The translations under genes and the position numbers were made by a program. From NCBI GenBank assembly GCA_900618425.1, contig UZAN01043214.1, positions 2,909-34,193 of the forward strand: DNA of 31,285 nucleotides, written 5' to 3'. The notes beneath the pieces are model-generated. The model made no database searches and was not told the origin of the DNA. It saw only the letters and a program-made list of their open reading frames with translations. This DNA comes from Echinostoma caproni (Eukaryota; Platyhelminthes; Trematoda; Plagiorchiida; Echinostomatidae). Shown here piece by piece: positions 22,194-31,285 of this stretch. Each line of letters begins with the position of its first letter. Position 1 is the stretch's first letter.

Positions 22194-22433
22194 CTGATAC
22201 GTGTATTTATGCGGTGACTTGGCGTGATTCACAAAGACTCAATGGTAGAAATGAGCAGTTTAGATCGCATCAAATTGGACTTCGTGTGTTCTAATCGAGC
22301 TACTTTTTACGAACCTGTTCACTCATTCGTGTCTCATCACAATTTTCCGTGTGATCAAACATTGCTTCCCCGAAAACTATTTAAATATATGTATGTCTCA
22401 ACGGCTCAGCACGGGTCAACAGCTACAGAACGA

Positions 22434-22920
22434 AATGTCGGTGCTTATTCGTCGTATCAGTGTATGCATCGACCGATTGCAGTGCACCTGAAATCAAGGA
22501 TGAATTCTACAACGATCTCTCATAACTGATCGAAAGTGTTCGGTCAACGGACATCGTGGTAGTCGCTGGAGACTTCAGTGCTCAAGTGGGATCTGTGGAT
22601 GAATCAGAAAGGCTTGTTGGCGGACCGCATGCAATCCTTGCAAACCGGACGGACAAAGGAGTTCGCCTACCTCAACTCTGCGTGGACCACGCATTGTTTC
22701 TATCAAACACGAACCTCTCGCACAACAAAACGACACCGACTTACATGGAAACCGCCAACCTCTTCACAACGCTGAACCCAGATCGACCATATCACCATCA
22801 GTTGCCGCTGGAGAGGGTTGATTCCAGGGTGCCGTTCTAACTGGTCCGCACCTGTGGATACGGATGACGCTTTGCTGCGAACCAAATTCTCCCTACGCCT
22901 GGGAAACAACCGCAAGAAAG
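22434..22920 (+). pseudogene. LINE endonuclease remnant
   Basis: The remnant belongs to the exonuclease-endonuclease-phosphatase fold. After VGAYSS and, in another frame, DEFYNDLS, there is a TAA at 22523-22525, then VVVAGDFSAQVG. The Asn of the usual GDFN is Ser (codon 22577-22579). The next part, from about 22725, is in a shifted frame: HRLTWKPPTSSQR, a TGA at 22773-22775 in place of a Trp codon, then TQIDHI. The terminal SDH motif reads TDD (22860-22868), so the catalytic His is replaced by Asp. These losses would stop cleavage even if the frames were intact. Confidence 0.88.
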
Positions 22921-23519
22921 CCACGGACTACGGATTCCCACGATAAAACGTCAGCGATTGCTGCAAATCGGCCTTCGAAGCGGAACTCGCCGATCGCCTA
23001 TTAGCTCAATCACCAGCCGAAGAACTTGATGAACACTGGAAGCAAATCAAGGAAGCTATGCAAATATCCATAAAAACAACGTCGGACTCTGCGGCAAGTA
23101 AAAAACACAAACGATGGATCTCGTCGACCTCGGATGCCCTGCTGGCCGCCCGCAGAACACTGCCTCCGGATGCCACATATGACGCAGNAGTCACAAGTCC
23201 CTCAAACGCCAGCTCATCAAGAGTCTGAGAAATGACCGTGAGAAGTGGTGGGTAGAAAAGTGTAGAGAGACGGAGAAGGCTGCGGCTATTGATGATAGTC
23301 ACAATCTAATTGGGAATACGGGTCTTAGGAAAATAGGCGTAAGTGAGGTAATTAAGGAATCCGATGGCACAGTGCTTCACGATCAGCAACGCCGTCTTGA
23401 CCGTTGGGCTGAGCATTTCAAGGCTCAGTTCAACTGATCCCCATCGACATCTGAACTATTACCGTCCACCTTGACTGGGCAAATACTGCCAGTTGATGCC
23501 AGTCCTCCATCTGAAATGG

Positions 23520-24455
23520 AGGTTTCTCGCGAAATAAGTTATCTAAAAAGGCATAAAGCCTCCGACCAAGACGGGCTATCCCCATCGACTTTTAAGGATA
23601 GAGGCCCAGCCTTCTTCTAGGTGTTAACAAAACTCCTGGGCTCAGTATGGGAGAGTCATCAGGTTCCAACTGAATGTTGTGAATCGGTCATCATACCGAT
23701 TTTTAAGAAAGGTGACAGATCCGCTTGTGAAAATCACAGAGGAATTAGTTTGATCAACATCATCTCTAAACTTCTCTCTGGGATCATTCTCCTTCGATTG
23801 TCTGCCGCACGTGAACGGTAGACACGTGAGAACCAGACTGGCTTTAGACCTGGTCGAGGTTGTACCGATCATTCTTCGCGAAACTCTGAAGAACCGATAT
23901 TCCATTTGTAGACCTACCATCTCTGTCGTCCCGCATCTGAAAGCGGCTTTTGACTCAGTCGACCGCTCTAATCTATGGCACTGACCGAAAGGTTTATTTC
24001 AATATCCCGATCCCTTTATCCTATTAACCGAAGTCGAGTCCAAGCTTACTGCACTTATTCGCCCGAGTTCACCAAGGAAATTGGTGTATGACAGGGTTGC
24101 CCTCTCTCCTTTTCAATCTAACTTTGTTATGGATTTGATTATGGGAACAGTTCGATTCTCGTGCGAGGATAGCGGTATCGGTATAATTCCAAGTGGCAGG
24201 CTGTCTGATCTAGAGTATGCAGACGACATTGTGTTACTAAGTGGAGATCCAGGTAAGTTACAAGCCTTTCTGGATAGTTTGAGTGCTAGTTTAACCATGT
24301 TCGGTATGCGTTTTACACCTCCAAAGTGTAAAATGTTACTTCAAAACTGGGCTGAGCCTGCACCCATTCTCACCTTAACTGGGGAAATAATACAGCAATT
24401 AGACAAATTTTGCTATCTGGCAGCTATATCTCATTCGGTGTACGATCACGGATGA
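23520..24455 (+). pseudogene. LINE reverse transcriptase remnant
   Basis: Motifs in order: KRHKASDQDGLSP (about 23550), then VIIPIFKKGDRSACENHRGI (about 23690), TGFRPGRGCTDH (about 23840), AAFDSVDRS (motif A, Asp at about 23953), QGCPLS (about 24090, shifted frame, after a TGA) and LEYADDIVLLS with the catalytic YADD at 24216-24227. KLQAFLDSL and FGMRFTPPKCKMLL follow. Both catalytic sites are preserved, but stops occur at 23619-23621, 23819-23821 and others, and the frame shifts several times. The order and spacing match a full RT domain. Confidence 0.92.
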
Positions 24456-25057
24456 AGTGTCAGCTCACATACAGAAGGCAGGATTGGCATTTATTAACTT
24501 GAGACATCTGTGGCGCCGTCGCGACATCCGGCTGTCTGTCAAGTGTCGAGTTTATGCTGCGGCAGTTCGGTGAGTTTTACTATGCGGCACAGAAACTTGG
24601 CCATTAGGAAAACAGAATAAAGATAGACTGTCGGTGTTTAAACACCGCTGTCTACGCAGCACTGCACGAAACTGGTGGGGCAACCGGACGAGCAATGCTA
24701 AGGTTAGGCACAGAGTTTTAGGTAAATGCAGTCGACCACTGGAGCAAGTGGTCGACCTCCATAGATTACGTTGGTTGGGGCGTGTTACGCATGTCATCAG
24801 ATAGGTTGCCGCGGTGAGCGATGTTCGCCGAGGCAGGCAGTGAGTGGAAGAATATCAAGGGTGGTCAAGGTAAGACCTGGTATGAGGGTATGAAAACCCT
24901 AACCAGGAGTCTGGGTGACATAGGTCCCGTTAAGCTCCCTGATTGGGGACCTCGGGATGATCATACCCGATGGTTGGAGACACTAAGTGATATGGCTGGT
25001 TGTCGTAAACAGTGCATTTGTCAAGTGCTCTGCAAAATTAGTGCAATAAAATCCTAA
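24456..25057 (+). pseudogene. LINE C-terminal region remnant
   Basis: After the RT the sequence resembles the conserved tail of this family. Around 24480-24560, GLAFINLRHLWRRRDI-like and CRVYAAAVR-like words can be read in shifting frames, and near 24780 there is a WGVLRM-like word. From 24821 to 25057 a 78-codon frame holds EWKNIKGGQGKTWYEGMK, LPDWGPRDDHTRWLETLSDM and CRKQ, and ends at a TAA. The role of this tail in the family is not well defined, and some versions act in nucleic-acid binding. It ends about 40 bp before the likely 3' end of the element. Confidence 0.8.
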
Positions 25058-25100
25058 ATGTTCTCTGCGATCCTACTATCAATCTGTCATGTATTTCTTC

Positions 25101-27180
25101 TTATGTTTATCCAAATGGGCAGCCAAAAAACAACCAAAACCGGCGCAAGATAGTGCACGGTTAATGGTTGTAGAAACTTAGCTGAACTGGAATATATGTC
25201 TATAGTAAGAGGGGAAATAATGAAGACTTTATTCCTCAGATTATTCACGAACTTTTAAAATTCTTACTATGTACCTTTATATTACCTGCAATAAAAGTTT
25301 TGTATTTGTCATGCAAATGCAATTGTTATATTACCATTTTTAAATATTTGCTACAATAGCTAACGATACTGTCAAATTATAATTTACTAATGGCGTTAGA
25401 AAATCATGTCATGATGAGTTGTGAATCGGCTTCATCATTAGCTCAATTGGATTTCGTAGGTACCTATACCCTTTTAAATATTTTTTGGTCATCTTGATCA
25501 AACTTTCCAACAAATAGGATATTCTGAAATGTATATATATATTTATATATTGGGAAAGTTACAGAAATTGTTTATTTAACATTCAGAATTGTGGAGCAAA
25601 AATGCTGTGGTAACATCTTGCAGGCATGCATACAAAGCGCAGCATAAACTATCTTTAAGCCCATGAGACTCTCAATCAAGACTAGCAAGGATACTGCTGG
25701 GTGTATGCATTACGCGTGCTTAGAGCAAAAACGCTTTGCGTAATCATTCCTGTTCCACGCACTCGGAAATAAAAGACAAATTACGAAAAGCCACCGCATC
25801 CGAATTACGCGATAATTGGGGCCAGTAATTCGTAACGCCAACCGAGCCAGTCGGAAAAATATGTGGCCCAGATTCTACCGTTGGAGTGAAATCAAAATGA
25901 GCAGAGATTAAAAAGAACCCATGGGTGCAGCATAGGTTCATTTGCGATGCACATTGAACCTGCATAGTAATAATGGTTTTTTGTTACCTCGTTCACTGTT
26001 CATATCAAAATATTTATTCCTTGAGAGATCACAGTTTTACTTATCAAAACGTTTTGTCAAAATATTTTTGATAGTGATGACCGAATAGTGCATTGCAAAC
26101 ATTCAAATTTGGAACATATTTCGGAAGTACTCTTCAAAATCACCCGGCAGTAAATATACCAATGCTTAACCGGTCAAATGTTTTCAACTTGTGCATGCAT
26201 AGGTATAAAAATACTGTACTTCATCAGAACGAAATGCTCTAAAAAGAAATAAACATTATTTTCCTGAACTACCCGATCACACTACTTTTGTTACTGTTGT
26301 CTGTAAATTTCCAATTACAATTTGTTTCGATTCACAAACTGTCTGACAATCCATCTTTGTATTACTTGTTGTTCAGTGAATCGCTGCTAATTCAGGTAGT
26401 CAATCAAGCGTGAGTCCAAAATATTTTGCCATCAGAACTTCAAGTGAGGGCAAAAGCTGCTAGATACCGTAACTGAGGCACTGTTTTTATCTCTGTTTAA
26501 GATCAGGTATAATGTACTAGTGATCGGCAATTGTCCGGATTTTTGAACAGTGTACTGGATTTTCTCTAATTGGCCTCCCACTGAGCATCGGCAAAGATCA
26601 ACTTACAGCAACCACAGCTGATAGAAGAACAGAAAAGAAAAAAAATCACGAGATACTACAAGATACTTTAAACAATGATGATTATGGGGAACAAGTCAAG
26701 TCGAGAGAATTCCAGTGTGAGAAAAAGAGCTGGGTGAAAGAAAATAGCACATCCAGAACATGATGTGGACGGAATAGGACGCTAGAAGCGCTGTGGGTCA
26801 CTATAGTATTACCCCGCAGGTAGAGTGTCGGAACTCGGCCTACACTCATTTTTGCACCACATGGCACCTTGTTGGTTGTTCGCTTTTACCCACTCAAACT
26901 CATTTGTTTTGTTGTATATGTGAGAAAAATTGAAGTACAACTAAAAAAGTTAATTTTTATTGTGATCGCTGAGTTCCAAAATTTTATGTCCCAATCTTTG
27001 AGTCAGTAAACGTTTGTAGCTTTGCATATAACTTCGGATAGTCTGAGTTGAATAAGAAACTGTTGCATATTTCCATCTAAACATACCACAGATAGTTTTA
27101 TTTCAATTCAGCAAGGTTGCTTCATCCTAAGACGCAGAAAATATTGGACTTCTGAAAATGAACTATAACACGGCATATCA
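25101..27180. other. AT-rich non-coding stretch
   Basis: No gene or element is recognised. A TATA-type repeat at 25530-25550 is bracketed by AACTTTCC (25501-25508) and GGAAAGTT (25553-25560), an 8-bp inverted repeat. The frames at 25965-25744 and 26867-26682 (minus) carry no known motif. Confidence 0.5.
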
Positions 27181-27189
27181 ACGAGATTT

Positions 27190-27330
27190 GAATGGATGGC
27201 TCTATCAGATCGAGCCAAATTTGTTTTGATACAATCTTGATGGACTAGTATTGAGTATCAAGTTGATATTCATCAGGGGCTTATTATTGTGTACTAGCTC
27301 TTGTGATCACGGGTTCGATTCACTATTTTT
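27190..27330 (+). repeat. Palindromic segment next to a tRNA-type B box
   Basis: The segment holds a hairpin GGCTC-9 bases-GAGCC (27198-27216), then a near-perfect 21-base palindrome centred on 27262 (27252-27272, one G-T pair). About 40 bases later is GGGTTCGATTC (27311-27321), a good match to a tRNA T-arm or pol III B box. A matching A box, T-stem and acceptor stem are not clear. It could be a decayed tRNA-derived SINE, or unrelated pieces side by side. Confidence 0.3.
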
Positions 27331-28667
27331 ACGTTTTTAATCATTTCATTGGATTCATTGTTCTGAAGGCAGTTAAAAATAACGCAACTAATGTGTCAAA
27401 CCCACGGTCCCCACTGTCAGGAGAGAGTGGGCAGGAAGAGTAATTCTGTTCACTAATCAGTTGCCCTCAGGTCATTATGTAATTTTGAAAGCGAAAGAAT
27501 ACATCTGAGAATTTTATCCTTCAGGAAGAAATTCTGCCTTGAAGGGAGGGATCTTGAGGGGAGAGCCGAATCGGACAGACCGATCTGATTGCAGTTTCAC
27601 ACATCACACACGCATCGATCCGTACAGAAAACAAAATAACTGAAATACAATAAGCACTTTTGCCAAAGTCAATCCAATGGGTTGCTAATAATCACTATTG
27701 GGAGATGCACAATTTACTACAAGATCCTCCTAATTCAATAATCTGTAATTTTCAAACACCCTCACATATTGTCTTTCGTTTCTGTTCTAATCAATTGTGT
27801 TTACCAAAGACCACATCAGTTAATAATAATTTTAGAAACGTTTGCCGGGGTTCTCAATGTTTATTAATCAATAAATGTTGGTTGAACACCAAAAAAATAA
27901 TATAGAAATTTCTCATAGCCAGAGATTAAAAACGAACATTTTCAACCATCACATTAACAGGCTCCCTAATTATTTTACGGAGGTGTGATGGTGGTATACC
28001 TTTTCCAAGTATCCCCCTCAGCCAATGTAAGAACCAGATGAAGTGACTAGCTATCATTGAAGATAAAACCGGTTTCGTTTCAGCCTAGATATGAGCTAAC
28101 TCCGTGATAACCTACAGGCCTTCCAAGCGAAAGGTTCCTAGTTGAATTCACGGTTAATGTGCCTAGGAAGGCCAAACTCAAATCAAGCTCTTCGTGAGTG
28201 CACGGTTGATTGCATGAAATGTGGTGTGCATGAAGGTGAAGTCTAGAAGATGGTCAGTCTGGATGAATATTCTTTATTCCAATTCACCGGTAGTCGTGAT
28301 TAATTGAAGAAGTGTTTATTTTATTACATTTTTACTTCATTGAACACATTCTTATTCTATAAATTCAACTATATTCTGAGTGACCTCTTGAAAAATTAAA
28401 TGTTTACATCAACAAGGTGCTCATTTTTATAAGAGCAATAACAAGCATCGTCGAAGGACAGGTTGAAATCAACTGCTGCACGTCATCTCTTCAGCTGCGT
28501 ACAAACATTCATGTGAAAGTTTGATCAGCACGATCACAAATCTTTAAACATCAACAACACTGGACTAGGCAAAACCACTGCGAAAGTCAAAGGTCACCAT
28601 TCACAGTCAGGTTGAACAGAGGGAAAGGGTGGGAGAACGTTTCTCGATCCGAATCAACATGACAGCC
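27331..28667. other. Non-coding stretch
   Basis: There is no recognisable gene. A perfect inverted repeat GGCCTTCC/GGAAGGCC lies at 28117-28124 and 28166-28173. The last 200 bp (about 28450-28667) may be the 3' untranslated part of PLE3, judged only from position. Confidence 0.45.
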
Positions 28668-29050
28668 CTACCATAGGTGGGTAATATTGGCCACAAAGTC
28701 GAATTGCTTGCAGAGGTCTTGCTTGTGACTCCGAATGGCTATGGCCTCAGAAAACCGTAACAACCGCCCAGTCTTCTGTTGGTTTAACACTTGCTTGCTT
28801 TGGATCGATGCAAAGTTTCACTTCAATACATGGTGGACAATAGAGCTGAAGGGGATATTCGAGCCGTTGAGCCTTATTATTCTCGGAACATGTTCTGAAA
28901 TCCCAGTGACCAAGCGTCTTTCAGTTCTTCCAATATACTTGCTGCCGCAAGTGCGTTGAATTAGATAAATACACGAGGAGGTAACTTGAGAGTTCAGCTT
29001 GTCCAAGGTAGATTCAGGATTCGTTTAGTCACTCGATTAACAAGTGGATG
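28668..29050 (-). pseudogene. PLE3: GIY-YIG endonuclease end of a second PLE family
   Basis: From 29006 down to 28668 the minus strand is one frame of 113 codons, ending in TAG at 28668, with a single in-frame TGA at 28818-28820. It has the endonuclease core CIYLIQRTCGSKYIGRTERR and ISEHVP, then NQQKTGRLLRFSEAIAI and the closing DLCKQFDFVANITHLW, the usual C-terminus of animal PLEs. Only one cysteine remains between the two tyrosines, where the family has two, and the Arg before ISEH is Gly. A possible short extension of the reading lies at 29010-29050. The sequence (TCGSKYIG rather than CGCGATYVG) shows that it is not from the PLE1/PLE2 family. The RT is absent. Confidence 0.85.
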
Positions 29051-29339
29051 AAAATCCTTTCGCCATTGGTATTTTTAAATCAATTGTTTGCTCATTTGCC
29101 CCCTTTTCGAAGCAGCATTCGACCTCCTAATTCTCTTGCATTTACCTTAACTAGCAACTCATTGTTGGTTAATTTGTTCACCGATTGTTAGTAAAATGAC
29201 AACCTTTAGCATTGATTTTCGTTTGGATTTCGTTGTTGTTCTTGTTGATAGGGGTACGCTAACGTGCTCACTGGTTTAAACAATCAACTCAGGGGATAGG
29301 AGTTCTTGTTTGTTAAATCGGCGTCATAATTAGGATTTA
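29051..29339. other. Short non-coding stretch
   Basis: No feature is seen. It may include more of PLE3 too decayed to read. Confidence 0.4.
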
Positions 29340-29720
29340 TTTCCTCATGTGTGATGCTGTGACCCACACGAGACTTTGGATTCACCCTACTGTGGAACAT
29401 CTGGGGCCTTCTAACCCGAAAGCTGCATCACAATGTAGGAAAATGCAAACTGACGGAGATACCATGGATAACTCTCAGGTAGGACTGGCTCTATATCGAG
29501 AGCTACGTATCATTCAGCACCGGTAGATAGATATCCACGAAGTCCTCCCTATGTTATGTCTGTGTTTGTTTTTCATATGAGAACCACGTTCTTTGCGAGC
29601 GCTGTGGTGGTGACCAATACCTATGCACATCGAGCAATGAATCGCATAGGTAACGAGCCTCCTGGGTCAGGCAACTGAAATCAATGTAACATTCAGCCCT
29701 GGCAATTGAACCTGAATTGC
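29340..29720. repeat. GC-richer segment with hairpins, possible repeat
   Basis: Composition is more balanced than the flanks. A perfect hairpin ACCTATGC/GCATAGGT occupies 29619-29626 and 29644-29651 (17-base loop), and a small GCTCT/AGAGC stem lies near 29490. No frame is open for long. It may be an untranslated end of a mobile element, but I cannot name it. Confidence 0.25.
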
Positions 29721-31272
29721 TCGTGAAATGTCATGAATGATCGGTCCGTGAGAAAAAGATGCTGTACAATTTATGATCATACAGACATTATCAGTTCGTG
29801 TAAAAATGGAATTCCTTCAAAAGAACTGCATCTTAATGCGTTAGGCAAAAGAACGTAAGTTCATATTAGTTTGGTGAAAAGAAACAATGTCAAAACCGGT
29901 TGTATTCAAGGAACCTCAATTCATTGAACAAAACTGCATGGATGGTTTGTTTACGTTTTTGGTATTAACAGTGCATTTTAAGAGTGAATTCTTTCTTTTC
30001 CTTAACAAGGGTGTCATTGCAATATGGAGCAGTGGAGGCGGTTTGTCAAATGAAGCTAACTACTTTGCGCCCAAGTGATCGCTTGTTATATATAAAAACT
30101 CTAACAATGTCTAAACAAAGAAAGCTGCAGCCCATTGAATGATGAGCCAGCCTAAGTTCAACAGAGTTATTAAATTCACTGGAACGTGTTCCTGAGTTTA
30201 ACGTTCTGGATAAAACTGTTTATTCCGATAAAGGTTATCTTTGTCTATGAGCCGCTTAAACACAGCACGGTGCTGCAAAGTGATGCATTAGAAAGCTACG
30301 GGGAAAATCAACTGTTTAGCTAGCAGGAAATTATGCTTGGAATAGCTCGGAGTTCGCGATGCGTAGAACATGTAAACCTTGCGATGTTATCAGTTGAATA
30401 TCATGTTAAAATATGCGTGTGGTTGAGCAGAAAAATATTTTTACATCAAGCCTGAAAACCAACAATTGAATTCTCCATAGTGAGAGTCAGTTATATCCGT
30501 TTTTGATATACAGCTTCGCAATATTGTGCTCCCGGTCGAACGTCAAACCCAGGGGTGCCATGCGTTTTCAGTCCTAAGTCAGTGAATCAGAATTATTTTT
30601 GGTAAACATTAGTTCGGATAAGTGTCGCCATTTCACAGAATGAAATCATATTTTTGTTAGTTCGGAAACACATACATACAAATTAAGGGTCCCTCAGAGC
30701 GTATAGGGGTTGAATATATCCAAAAATTAGAAGACCCACTCCATTCTCTCACAAGATTAAATGCAGCAGTATCGGAATGTGTGACCATAAATAACCTGTA
30801 ATTAACTGATGGTGAACTGCTAGGGTGGTGGCAGGCTAGGATGAACTAATTTGCTGTTGCTCGCATTCGTGAGAAAACCGATTCGAATGGGTTTTATTAT
30901 CTGGGTCAAATTTTACGTCCATTTACAACCAGCATTATTACATCGAGGTCGGTTGGGGGATAATGCTACGGAGTAAACGTAATACGAATTTTTTTTATTC
31001 TAAAATACACAGGTTTCCCATATATAGAGAACTTCACACCAGAAAAGTCTATTATCGGAAGAAAAACAATGTGACGAACAATTTCATTCCCACTGTTTCA
31101 TACACCAGCCACTTACTAAACGGGAAGAATGTAGACATATCAGAGACTGTTGGTGCGTTTAAAATGAGGTGGCGGCGGGGCGGGGGTAACTGGGACGTAA
31201 ATGTTCGAACACTGACAGCATAAATGAAACTACTTATTTGTGGAGTATGAATTTCCACCTCACAAGTTAAGC
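29721..31272. other. AT-rich non-coding stretch
   Basis: No gene is recognised. Frames are open on both strands near 30963-31258 without known motifs. A possible plus-strand acceptor (TTTCATACACCAG near 31108) and a GGGG/GTAACT donor-like site near 31187 are too weak to call an exon. Confidence 0.45.
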
Positions 31273-31285
31273 GGGGGGGGGGGGG
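31273..31285. repeat. Terminal G homopolymer
   Basis: Thirteen consecutive G residues reach the very end of the window. Assemblies often break at such runs, so this is probably a contig end rather than a biological boundary. Confidence 0.95.

Larger units (their letters stand above)
22430..25100 (+). mobile_element. RTE-like LINE (endonuclease plus reverse transcriptase), inactive
   Basis: This non-LTR retrotransposon integrates by target-primed reverse transcription. The order seen on the plus strand is an APE-type endonuclease (about 22434-22920), a linker, the RT (about 23520-24450) and a C-terminal region ending at 25057. The wording (VVVAGDFSAQVG, HRLTWKPPTSSQR, LEYADDIVLLS, LPDWGPRDD, WLETLSDMA) is close to elements common in fluke genomes, usually placed with RTE. 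The clade is my inference. The copy has many stops and frameshifts, one ambiguous base (n at 23187), and no clear 5' end. The 3' end is set near 25100, where recognisable sequence stops. No poly-A tail or target duplication is obvious. Confidence 0.92.

Noticed and set aside
1913..22197. GGTCAGTTGACTGA shared at 1913-1926 and 22184-22197
   Set aside because: A shared 14-mer is expected by chance about once or twice in a window of this size.
1..31285. CRISPR arrays, rRNA genes, bacterial operons, ribosome binding sites
   Set aside because: None is present. The content is that of a eukaryotic nuclear genome.

Overview
The window looks like a 31.3 kb piece of nuclear DNA from a flatworm, most likely a digenean fluke. 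This rests on the mobile elements: Penelope-like elements (PLEs) with GIY-YIG endonucleases and an RTE-like LINE whose wording resembles elements common in trematode genomes. Assignment to an opisthorchiid would be a guess. The DNA is AT-rich, gene-poor and shows no operons, CRISPR arrays, rRNA genes or intact tRNA genes. No complete host gene can be called. It ends in a 13-base G run, which suggests a contig edge.

Layout. 1-360 is a CpG-bearing stretch of unknown nature. 361-3900 shows nothing clear. 3925-5960 (minus) is the most complete PLE (PLE1): reverse transcriptase with YVDD, then a GIY-YIG endonuclease, broken by frameshifts. Just upstream in its own sense lies a good candidate host exon (6101-6263, minus) with convincing splice sites. 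6264-10340 is mostly non-coding, with GC-richer tracts that may be old repeats and a 63-base hairpin at 9896-9958. 10343-10412 is a tRNA-like sequence, perhaps the head of a SINE. 10600-12003 (plus) is a second copy of the PLE1 family (PLE2), only its 3' part, split by a foreign segment of about 690 bp.

12004-14050 holds weak exon candidates and an (ATCC)n microsatellite. 14093-14359 is an unassigned open frame between two AT microsatellites. 14579-15140 is a badly decayed LINE reverse transcriptase. 15141-19490 shows nothing clear. 19494-20340 is another GC-richer tract. 22430-25100 (plus) is an RTE-like LINE with an APE-type endonuclease and a YADD reverse transcriptase, disabled by stops, frameshifts and lost endonuclease residues. 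28668-29050 (minus) is the 3' end of a PLE from a different family (PLE3). The rest is AT-rich DNA with a few palindromes.

No element looks able to move: all are truncated or broken. The most useful things to examine are the nested insertion in PLE2, the candidate minus-strand exons and their compatible phases, and the long perfect-arm hairpins.
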